Part shown: positions 56,935 to 64,000 of the stretch, one piece after another | Numbering within the stretch: position 1 is the first letter of the stretch | Layout of the letters: each line of letters starts with the position of its first letter | NCBI RefSeq assembly: GCF_037120705.1 | Contig: NZ_JAWLJU010000001.1 | Coordinates: 620,001-684,000 of the forward strand | Length of the DNA stretch: 64,000 nt | Source: Pseudoalteromonas sp. UG3-2 | Lineage (GTDB): Bacteria; Pseudomonadota; Gammaproteobacteria; Enterobacterales; Alteromonadaceae | Reading direction: 5' to 3' | Position numbers and translations under genes: made by a program | The notes under the pieces: generated by a model | Databases searched by the model: none | The model's input: the letters and a program-made list of their open reading frames with translations, nothing else | Told to the model about the DNA's origin: nothing

Positions 56935-57000
56935 ATCATCAGCCCTTTGGAAATTCTCTAAAACACGCTTTTTAACATAACCTAGATGCGACTAACTTTT

Positions 57001-57018
57001 AGTATGATGTGTTCTTTT
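57001..57018 (+). other. Outlying Ter-like fork barrier, plus orientation
   Basis: AGTATGATGTGTTCTTTT, 8.3 kb beyond the nearest other copy and in the same orientation as the three near tus. It lies in the 430-base gap between ydiJ and the response-regulator gene. Predicted to stop rightward forks that slip past the first three. The rest of this gap is AT-rich and shows no gene. Confidence 0.78.
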
Positions 57019-57326
57019 AGCCCAACCAAAAGGCTATATTTTAGTTGCGGTAAAGGCGTCCTAATATTTTTTACAGCACAGTGTGAATCGAGGCCAACCC
57101 AGTGATAGAGTTTCTATACTTATTTAAACCAAATATACTCTTTTTAAAAGCTAATAGATAATTATAAAACTAATCTAATTAAACTCTCTTATTAAAAATA
57201 GCAAAGAAGTAATTACTGGTTAGGGTTAAATGCCACTGTATTACTATGAAATTATTAGTATCTAACATACTTGTTATTTTAAATAGAAACTGAAAAGGAT
57301 AGGGTGGTAAGATTAAAGAGACGCAA

Positions 57327-58673
57327 TTATTTTCCCACCATGATCCTAAATGGAATTGGCCTTTGACTCTCAAGTTGCTTTAACTTATCTATGGATTTTT
57401 CAGTGAAAACATGGCCCTTTGGCAACAATAAAATACCTTGATTACTATGTAGTGCAAGGCCAAGCTTCATGCCTACTTTAAGCTTATCCGTGGTTAGAAT
57501 ATCAATACTACCTACTTTTTCTGGCGCCAGCTCTTTGTTTTTGATTGCAGCTTCTAAGGCATCGACTACCTTCGGTGAATAGAAGCTGCCTTTATATGCC
57601 TTAATTAAGTCAGCAGCCGTTGTCGATTTTTCCTCATCGTTACCCACTGCATTTTCGATATTACTGTAGTAATCGCGAGCAACGGCAAGTATTTGTGAAC
57701 CAGTTGGTATTTCTTGTTGCTTCAACCCTTTAGGTATACCTTGGCCATTGTATTTTTCAAACTGATGATATATTGATTCAGACACTTCAGATAAATGCTG
57801 TGCTGGCATTAGCATAAGTTGTGCAATAGTAGGGTGGGTATAGTATATTTTCTTTTTTTCTTCAGAAAGGCGTCGCGGACTCGATTTATACAATTCAGGG
57901 TCCATCGCTAATAACCCGACTTCAGCAAGATAGCCTGCCATCATGACTGTTTCCGTGGTTTGCTGACTGGCCTGAATGTTTTTACTTATAATACGGCAGA
58001 GTTGCGCTACGTTTTTTGCTTTTTTACCATCTAAATACGGATTGGCATTAATAAAATTATATAACAGTTCAACCGTTGCTTTGTGTTCTTTCTTTTCTTT
58101 CTTATTGGCTTGCTCTAGCTGTGAGAGCACTTTTCTTATTTGCGCTGTGCGTTTTTGGACTAACTCTTCAAGGTTATTATTGAGCTGCTGTAACTCTTTG
58201 TTCTTCTCTTGGAGTTCAGTATTCAAGCTAATATTATGTTGTTTTAATTGATATTTTTCCGCACACTCTTTGATTGTATGAAGCAGCAAGGTGTTATCCC
58301 AAGGCTTTTGAATATACGCGTGGATTCCACTTTCATTAATTGCCTTTACTGTAGAAGCTAAGTCAGAATACCCCGTTAGTAGCACCCGTTGGGTATTCGG
58401 TTTTGCCTCTTTTACTAATTTTAAAAACCGAGCCCCATCCATTTCCGGCATCCGCATATCGCTTACAACTACATGAAAGTCCTCTTGCTTAACAGCATCA
58501 AGAGCCTCAGCAGCAGAAGTAAAAACGGTGGCTGAAATATTATGCTGACGAAAGAAACGAGCCAATGACTTAATCACGTTCGCTTCATCGTCTAAGCACA
58601 GTACTTTGATATTGCTCTGAGTTACAGCGGTAGTGGCCTCAACCTGCAAGGTAATATCTCCTAAAATCAACAT
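57327..58673 (-). CDS. Response regulator with degenerate HD-GYP output domain
   Basis: Up to 448 residues; a TTG at 58649 with GGAGA eight bases upstream may be the true start. A receiver domain (22-140) carries Asp72 (VVVSDMRMPEMDG) and Lys123. A coiled coil (150-200) follows, then an HD-GYP-like domain (about 205-350). The metal-binding HD dyad is replaced: LAEVG (249-253) stands where LHDIG is expected, and the GYP motif reads GQGIP (310-314), while HP at 280-281 and His303 remain. A cyclic-di-GMP phosphodiesterase role is therefore doubtful; it may be a binding or scaffold protein. The C terminus (350-448) is extra and unrecognised. Confidence 0.83.
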   Translation of the reverse strand: MLILGDITLQVEATTAVTQSNIKVLCLDDEANVIKSLARFFRQHNISATVFTSAAEALDAVKQEDFHVVVSDMRMPEMDGARFLKLVKEAKPNTQRVLLTGYSDLASTVKAINESGIHAYIQKPWDNTLLLHTIKECAEKYQLKQHNISLNTELQEKNKELQQLNNNLEELVQKRTAQIRKVLSQLEQANKKEKKEHKATVELLYNFINANPYLDGKKAKNVAQLCRIISKNIQASQQTTETVMMAGYLAEVGLLAMDPELYKSSPRRLSEEKKKIYYTHPTIAQLMLMPAQHLSEVSESIYHQFEKYNGQGIPKGLKQQEIPTGSQILAVARDYYSNIENAVGNDEEKSTTAADLIKAYKGSFYSPKVVDALEAAIKNKELAPEKVGSIDILTTDKLKVGMKLGLALHSNQGILLLPKGHVFTEKSIDKLKQLESQRPIPFRIMVGK

Positions 58674-59033
58674 TCTAAATTTAGTCTAGTGGTTCGATAA
58701 CACAAGCTCGTAGATGCAATTAATAGCCATAATAGGGTATTTCATTATTTTCAATAGCTAATTGTTATAAATAAGTAATACAACACCTTATCGATCACTG
58801 ATCAGAAAAGTTATCGATGATTAGGTCGTGCAAGAAACGCTCTTTGAAGCCAGCTAAATAAATTATCTATTTATTTATCAATACAATAGAAAAAGGTGAA
58901 AGCTTGGTTTGAACACGGGGGATGTTGACGTAAGCGGCAACATAAACACCAATACATCTTGCCATCTTGAATTTTTATGTTAGCTTTATGTTGTTATTGT
59001 TAATATTTTAAAACAAAAGGTCGGAGGACCAAA
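58674..59033. other. Intergenic region before the chitin locus
   Basis: About 360 bases, AT-rich, between divergent genes. TTATCGAT occurs twice, at 58788-58795 and 58811-58818, a 23-base step that could be a tandem operator for the chitinase genes. CGGAGG lies ten bases before the chitinase ATG. No gene seen. Confidence 0.45.
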
Positions 59034-62000
59034 ATGACACAACAACATGTAAAGACAACGGCGGTGAGCGTTATATCCAGTGCCATCATGGCATTGTTTG
59101 CAAGTAATGCCAATGCGCTCGATTGCGCCAGTATAGCTCCTTGGAATGCCGAGCAAGCTTACGTTAAAGGCGATACAGTTAAACAATCGCAACAAGCATT
59201 TGAAGCAAAATGGTGGACTAAAGATTCGCCCATTGAAAATTCGGGTCCCTGGGACAGTTGGAAAAAGCTGGCCGACTGTGACAGCGCTGTCAACAATCAA
59301 CCTCAATTGAATAGCCTTTTACCGCCGGACAATAGCCAATTTAACCCCAATGACAGCGTTGCCATATCGGTTAATGCTACTGACAGTGATGGTCAAGTAG
59401 AGCAGGTTGAATTTTTTATTGATGGCAACTCCATAGGCATTGATAACACGGCGAACAGCCAGGGAAGATACGAGGTAAACTGGATTGCTTTAACAGGCTC
59501 TCATGTTGTCTCGGCTGTAGCCACCGACGATGACCAAGCTACCTCAAGCGAGCTGAGTCACCGTATTGAAGTAAACGCGGCAAACAATGAATTGCCCACT
59601 GCGACACTGACTATCAATACTGACACCAATGTCGATAAAGGAAGCGAAGTAACAGTACAGCTGCAGGGTCAAGATCCTGATGGCCAAATAACCAAGCTAG
59701 AGTTATTTATCAATGACAACCTGGTGCTTGAAAGTGCCGTTGCGTCGGCGACCTATAACTGGACAGCAGACACACTTGGGCTGTTCGATTTTAAATTGAT
59801 TGCTCACGACAATGAAGGAGCGACACATCAAACAGTTCAACAGATAGAAGTTGTAAGCATTCCCCCTGTGGCCAACCGCTGCGTGCCTCATGGTCTATAT
59901 CAAACCCCAGGAACAACGCCTAATTATTGCGATATTTATGATCAAGATGGCCGCGAAAAAATGGCTGCGGATCACCCCCGTAGGGTAATTGGCTATTTCA
60001 CAAGTTGGCGCACAGGTAAAAACGGCCAGCCTGCCTATTTAGTTGATGATATTCCATGGGGCAAAATCACTCATATTAATTATGCATTCGCGCACGTCAA
60101 TGCCGACAATGAGCTTTCTATTGGCGACCCTAGTCGCCCAGGTAATCCGGCAACCAACATGACTTGGCCAGGAGTAACCGGCGCTGAAATGGATCCATCA
60201 CTGCCATACACTGGCCACTTTAATTTATTAAATAAATTTAAACAGCAATATCCAGACGTTAAAACGCTTATCTCTGTGGGTGGTTGGGCCGAAACAGGGG
60301 GATTTTTTGATGACAATGGCCAACGCGTCAACAGTGGCGGTTTTTATACCATGACCACCCACGCCGATGGCAGCGTCAATGAAGCTGGGATCGATGCCTT
60401 TGTCGCCAGCTCTGTAGAATTTATTCGTAAATATGGCTTTGATGGTGTTGATATTGATTATGAATACCCATCATCAATGAAGGATTCCGGTCACCCTGAT
60501 GACTTTGCCATTTCGAACCCTCATAGAAGTGCATTAAATGCTTCATATCAGGTACTCATGAAACGGTTGCGTGAGGCCTTAGATAAAGCAGGTGAACAAG
60601 ACAATACCCATTACCTGCTCACCATTGCGTCGCCTTCTTCAGGATACCTTCTGCGCGGAATGGAAACCTTCCAAGTCACCAAGTATCTAGATTACGTCAA
60701 TATTATGTCTTATGACCTTCATGGTGCTTGGAATCAACATGTCGGACATAACGCCTCACTGTATGACACCGGTGAAGACTCTGAATTAAAACAGTGGAAC
60801 GTCTATGGCACCAAAGAGTTTGAAGGGATCGGTTACCTTAATACCGATTGGGCGGTGAAATATTTCCGCGGCTCAATCTCGGCAGGCAGGATTAATATTG
60901 GTATTCCTTATTACACTCGTGGTTTCAGAGACGTAACTGGCGGCACTCATGGTTTGTGGGGGCAGGCCGCTTTGCCTAACCAAGCAGAGTGTCCGCCAGG
61001 CACCGGAAGTGGTGACAAGGACAAATGTGGTAACGGTGCGGTAGGCATCGACAACTTATGGCATGATAAAAATGATTCAGGCCAAGAAATACCGGCTGGC
61101 TCTAACCCACTCTGGCATGCGAAAAATTTACAACAGGGTATTGAACCCAGTTACCTCAATGTTTATGGCTTAAACCCAGACAGTAATCCAGCACATCAAC
61201 TGATAGGGAATTATGAACGCCATTACGATAGCGTTGCTGTTGCCCCTTGGCTTTGGAATGCAGATAAAAAGGTCTTTCTTTCAATGGAAGATCAACAGTC
61301 GATGGCCACCAAAGTCGATTATGTCATTGACCAAGGGCTTGGCGGCATTATGTTTTGGGAGTTGGCAGGCGATTATGACTTTGACGATAACAACAATGAA
61401 TATTTCATGGGTAGCACATTAACCACGCTAGCCTACGATAAGTTCAACCAAAATGGCGCCCCTTACAGTGTTATTCCTGGTAGCAAAGATTTTATTGTCC
61501 CGACTCAGGCAGTAGATGTTAGTTTCAATGCTAACAACTTCCCTTCTGGCGACGATAATTATCCCATCGCGCCAACCTTTTCATTTACTAACCACTCAAA
61601 TATTGATTTATCGGGGGCAAAAATCAGCTTTGATGTCCCGGTCGCTACCTCAGCCATATTTAAATCCAATTGGAATGCCCAAGAGAAACTGGGTATGGCA
61701 GTAGAAGTCAACGGTTCCAATACCGCAGGCAACAATATTGGCGGCTTTGAAAATGAATTCCACCGCTTTTCGATTACCTTGGTCAACGAGTGGGGTGGGC
61801 AAGTGAAATCGTTTGCCCCGGGCGAAACAGTCAATGCTGAAGTGATGTACTACATGCCCATTTCCGGCCCACAAAACTTTGTCATTGAAAAGGATGGTAA
61901 ACGCTACGCATTGGCTAGCGAGTATAAAGACTTACCAACGGCTCAGCCTGGTGATGATACTCCTACACCAATCACTTTATGCCAAGGAACCGCAATCAGC

Positions 62001-62150
62001 GACATAGTGATCTACCCAGAATTACCACAGGGGACACATGCCTTGCAAGGCGATCTAGTCATCGACGGTAGTGGCATTTATGAAGCCAAATGGTGGACCA
62101 ACAAACAGCCATCAACCTCCACTGACTATGAAAAAGTATGCCGTCTTTAG
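59034..62150 (+). CDS. Secreted GH18 chitinase with chitin-binding modules at both ends
   Basis: A 1038-residue exported enzyme: signal peptide (to about residue 28), CBM5/12-type chitin-binding module (about 33-82, with FEAKWWT), two Ig-like domains (about 84-180 and 185-275, each with an E-F-F-I-D/N-x-N strand), GH18 catalytic domain (about 315-800) with the DGVDIDYE motif at 470-477 (catalytic Glu477), an unassigned beta-rich domain (about 815-970), and a C-terminal CBM5/12 module (about 985-1038, with YEAKWWT). It hydrolyses chitin outside the cell. It is first in a row with an LPMO and ChiA genes. It corresponds in layout to the ChiC-like enzymes of Pseudoalteromonas. Confidence 0.94.
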   Translation: MTQQHVKTTAVSVISSAIMALFASNANALDCASIAPWNAEQAYVKGDTVKQSQQAFEAKWWTKDSPIENSGPWDSWKKLADCDSAVNNQPQLNSLLPPDNSQFNPNDSVAISVNATDSDGQVEQVEFFIDGNSIGIDNTANSQGRYEVNWIALTGSHVVSAVATDDDQATSSELSHRIEVNAANNELPTATLTINTDTNVDKGSEVTVQLQGQDPDGQITKLELFINDNLVLESAVASATYNWTADTLGLFDFKLIAHDNEGATHQTVQQIEVVSIPPVANRCVPHGLYQTPGTTPNYCDIYDQDGREKMAADHPRRVIGYFTSWRTGKNGQPAYLVDDIPWGKITHINYAFAHVNADNELSIGDPSRPGNPATNMTWPGVTGAEMDPSLPYTGHFNLLNKFKQQYPDVKTLISVGGWAETGGFFDDNGQRVNSGGFYTMTTHADGSVNEAGIDAFVASSVEFIRKYGFDGVDIDYEYPSSMKDSGHPDDFAISNPHRSALNASYQVLMKRLREALDKAGEQDNTHYLLTIASPSSGYLLRGMETFQVTKYLDYVNIMSYDLHGAWNQHVGHNASLYDTGEDSELKQWNVYGTKEFEGIGYLNTDWAVKYFRGSISAGRINIGIPYYTRGFRDVTGGTHGLWGQAALPNQAECPPGTGSGDKDKCGNGAVGIDNLWHDKNDSGQEIPAGSNPLWHAKNLQQGIEPSYLNVYGLNPDSNPAHQLIGNYERHYDSVAVAPWLWNADKKVFLSMEDQQSMATKVDYVIDQGLGGIMFWELAGDYDFDDNNNEYFMGSTLTTLAYDKFNQNGAPYSVIPGSKDFIVPTQAVDVSFNANNFPSGDDNYPIAPTFSFTNHSNIDLSGAKISFDVPVATSAIFKSNWNAQEKLGMAVEVNGSNTAGNNIGGFENEFHRFSITLVNEWGGQVKSFAPGETVNAEVMYYMPISGPQNFVIEKDGKRYALASEYKDLPTAQPGDDTPTPITLCQGTAISDIVIYPELPQGTHALQGDLVIDGSGIYEAKWWTNKQPSTSTDYEKVCRL

Positions 62151-62154
62151 CTCA

Positions 62155-62170
62155 AGGGGCCTCGGCCCCT
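62155..62170 (+). terminator. Hairpin between the chitinase and LPMO genes
   Basis: AGGGGC pairs with GCCCCT around a CTCG tetraloop, followed by only two Ts. It may attenuate transcription or protect the upstream message rather than stop it fully. Confidence 0.55.
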
Positions 62171-62187
62171 TTCACCGGAGAAGCGTA

Positions 62188-63615
62188 ATGAAAGTGATAA
62201 ATAAGCCACTGTTTTTATTTAGTATATTTAGTAGCGCCATGATGCTTTCTACACAGCTTATGGCACATGGCTATATGGATTTTCCCAAGGCTCGGCAAGC
62301 CTATTGTCAACAACAAGGCGGATATTGGTGGCCCAAGGATGGCTCTAACATACCCAATCAAGCTTGCCGTGCTGCTTTTTTACAATCAGGCCATTATCCG
62401 TTTGTACAACATCATGAGTTTGCTAAAAATGTCGCTGATTACCAAAGCTTGGCAGCAGTCAAGCGTGCCATACCGGATGGCACCTTGTGCGCGGCAGGCG
62501 ATGCTAATAAAGACGGTATAAATTTACCCTCTCGTCATTGGCAGCGTACGGCCCTTGAGCCTGATGGCAGTGGTAATATAGAGGTGAGATTTCGCGCCAC
62601 AACCCCACATAACCCAAGCTTCTGGCAGTTTTTTTTAACCAAAGCCGACACTGAAATCGGTACCAAAGCGCTTAATTGGCAAGACTTGCAACTAATTGCC
62701 GAGCTCGGTGATCAAGAGGTCGTTATCGACCCAAATGGCAACCGCTATTATGAAATGCAAGTGCCTATCCCTGCGGGTCGCACTGGCGATGCCATCTTGT
62801 ATACCCGCTGGCAGCGTGAAGACGCAGCGGGAGAAGGTTTTTATAACTGCTCTGATATCACTTTAGTTGACCCAAGCATGCCTACCACATGGTTTGATTC
62901 CGGTTTCTTTATTACACCGGGCCAACAAGCCGAGCCAGGAGATAGCGTAAGGTTTCGGGCTTTTGATGCGTCAGGCGATGAGTACATTAGTGCCAGCTTA
63001 GCCATTAATCAAAACAATCAAAACCAGTGGGTAACAAATTTCAGCCGTGTATTAACTGAGCGTTATGCCAATAAGCTGAAAATAGGCGTCAGAAACGAGG
63101 TCGGGGAAATTCATTTTGACTCAGATAATTTGCTCAGTAATGTGGTTTATCTCACCGAGCCACACTTTACCGCCACACTCTCTGTAATTAAAGCGCAAAC
63201 TAATACGCCGCCCGTTGTCGAGCCCATTGCGGATGTGGAATTAACTGCCAATGAGAGTGTCACTATTGTGGCGCAAGCATTTGATGAGCAAAATGACCTT
63301 CTCAATTATTCTTGGCAACTGCCTGCTGAGCTGCAATTCACAGCAAGTGGTGAGCAACTCGTCATTACTGCCCCAACTCTAGAACAAGACACTCGCTATA
63401 CCAGTACCTTAGCCGTCAGTGACGGTAAAAGCAGTTCAGAGATTGCGTTTTCGGTCTTAGTCACCAGTCCCAACACTCAACCCCCAGCCACATGGCAAGC
63501 TAATAAAGTCTATGTTGCCGGGGATAAAGTGACATTTGAAAACGCAGTTTACCAAGCTAAGTGGTGGACGCGTGGCGAACAACCAGGGGCTGCCTTGGTA
63601 TGGCAAGTATTATAA
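62188..63615 (+). CDS. AA10 lytic polysaccharide monooxygenase, chitin-active
   Basis: A 475-residue exported protein starting at the ATG at 62188 (GGAG upstream); an open frame reaching back into the chitinase gene is not the real start. The signal peptide ends so that the mature protein begins with His27 (HGYMDFPKARQAYC). His27 and His141 (TTPHNPSFW) form the copper histidine brace of AA10 enzymes. The catalytic domain runs to about residue 210, then an unassigned module, an Ig/PKD-like domain (about 345-425) and a C-terminal CBM5/12 (YQAKWWT). It cleaves crystalline chitin oxidatively and so boosts the two chitinases encoded on either side. Confidence 0.94.
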   Translation: MKVINKPLFLFSIFSSAMMLSTQLMAHGYMDFPKARQAYCQQQGGYWWPKDGSNIPNQACRAAFLQSGHYPFVQHHEFAKNVADYQSLAAVKRAIPDGTLCAAGDANKDGINLPSRHWQRTALEPDGSGNIEVRFRATTPHNPSFWQFFLTKADTEIGTKALNWQDLQLIAELGDQEVVIDPNGNRYYEMQVPIPAGRTGDAILYTRWQREDAAGEGFYNCSDITLVDPSMPTTWFDSGFFITPGQQAEPGDSVRFRAFDASGDEYISASLAINQNNQNQWVTNFSRVLTERYANKLKIGVRNEVGEIHFDSDNLLSNVVYLTEPHFTATLSVIKAQTNTPPVVEPIADVELTANESVTIVAQAFDEQNDLLNYSWQLPAELQFTASGEQLVITAPTLEQDTRYTSTLAVSDGKSSSEIAFSVLVTSPNTQPPATWQANKVYVAGDKVTFENAVYQAKWWTRGEQPGAALVWQVL

Positions 63616-63659
63616 CTAACCCGATACGGGTACAACATGTAAATCAAAAGGAAAACATT

Positions 63660-64000
63660 ATGAAAATCAAACAACTCAGTTGCGTTATTAGCTTAGCGCT
63701 ACTTTCAAGCGCAACAATAGCGGCACCATCAACGCCAACCTTAGACTGGCAACCGCAGAAATACTCCTTTGTCGAGGTAAACGTTGATGCCATCGGTTCT
63801 TACAAAGAGCTCGTCAAGGCGAAGGATGCGGTCAATATCAATATTAAATGGAATGCCTGGAGCGGCGAGGGTGGCGATAGTTATAAAGTGTATTTTGATG
63901 ACACCCTGGTCAACCAGGGTAACCTTGCACCAGGAACGAAAAGTGGCGTGATTGAATTCCCCTATACTGAGTCCGGTCGCCACACGCTATATCTAGAATT
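63660..64000 (+). CDS. chiA: Chitinase A, N-terminal fragment
   Basis: The gene runs off the window; 113 codons are present. It starts at the ATG at 63660 with AAAAGGAAAA upstream. A signal peptide (to about IAAP) is followed by a ChiA N-terminal Ig-like domain: PTLDWQPQKYSFVEVNVDA and VNINIKWNAWSGEGGDSYKV, aligning with the start of Serratia ChiA (PTIAWGNTKFAIVEVDQAA and VSVSWNLWNGDTG). The GH18 domain is expected downstream. It is the third gene of the chitin locus, 44 bases after the LPMO. Confidence 0.88.
   Translation, partial: MKIKQLSCVISLALLSSATIAAPSTPTLDWQPQKYSFVEVNVDAIGSYKELVKAKDAVNINIKWNAWSGEGGDSYKVYFDDTLVNQGNLAPGTKSGVIEFPYTESGRHTLYLE

Noticed and set aside
62071..62187. In-frame extension of the LPMO gene back into the chitinase gene
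   Set aside because: The signal peptide and ribosome site place the start at 62188; the extension would remove the free N-terminal His needed for copper.
1..64000. CRISPR arrays, tRNA or rRNA genes, intact insertion sequences, prophage
   Set aside because: Looked for on both strands by eye; none found. Degenerate or very small RNAs could be missed without a covariance search.

Overview
The window reads as part of the secondary chromosome (chromid) of a marine gammaproteobacterium, most likely Pseudoalteromonas or a close relative in the Alteromonadales. The pointers are two TonB-dependent receptors, a GH18 chitinase / AA10 LPMO / ChiA cluster, a lipase with its foldase, GGDEF-EAL signalling, betaine synthesis, and a plasmid-type replicon core (ParA, ParB, Rep initiator) next to housekeeping-like genes. 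No rRNA, tRNA, CRISPR array or intact insertion sequence was seen.

Layout. 0-3 kb: end of a secreted lipase, its foldase, a DUF3293 protein, a LysR/VOC divergent pair. 3-7 kb: a di-heme cytochrome c peroxidase gene overlapping a three-PAS GGDEF-EAL gene. 7-12 kb: small SnoaL-like and PH-domain proteins, a SatD-like/DUF3307 pair behind two matched operators, an ABC-F ATPase. 12-16 kb: a Fur-box-preceded TonB receptor operon and a LysR gene. 17-23 kb: choline-to-betaine genes (betI-betB-betA), a short BCCT transporter and a TorF-type porin. 23-30 kb: a solute-binding protein, an XRE/membrane-protein pair, and the glyoxylate shunt (glcB/aceA). 30-41 kb: a TPR histidine kinase, a TonB receptor, rmuC, an OmpR-type regulator and a SNF2 helicase. 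41.5-45.6 kb: parB-parA, the origin, rep. 47-48.7 kb: a tus homologue with Ter-like sites. 48.7-57 kb: class II DAHP synthase, ppsR, ppsA, a PGPGW protein, ydiJ. 57-64 kb: a response regulator with a degenerate HD-GYP domain, then the chitin locus.

Main result. The 287-residue protein at 47051-47914 aligns with the Tus replication-terminator protein, including most of the pocket that locks the flipped cytosine. Five copies of a 15-base element, GTATGATGTGTTCTT, resemble the 5' half of E. coli Ter (AGTATGTTGT). One is on the minus strand at 46960; four are on the plus strand at 47919, 48079, 48665 and 57001. By E. coli polarity the plus copies stop a rightward fork from the adjacent origin (43.8-44.4 kb), and the minus copy stops the fork that has gone round the replicon leftward. 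The fork trap would lie about 3 kb from the origin and make replication essentially unidirectional. From memory, unidirectional replication has been reported for the small chromosome of P. haloplanktis TAC125, so the principle has precedent. The Ter variant, the placement of one Ter in the tus leader and the outlying Ter are what can be read here.

Second result. The origin carries iteron-like repeats (GATC followed by TTTTTACTAA). A second cluster of about seven such repeats lies 14 kb away at 29.62-29.89 kb, in front of the histidine kinase gene and on the side replicated first. It looks like a Rep titration, timing or regulatory locus.
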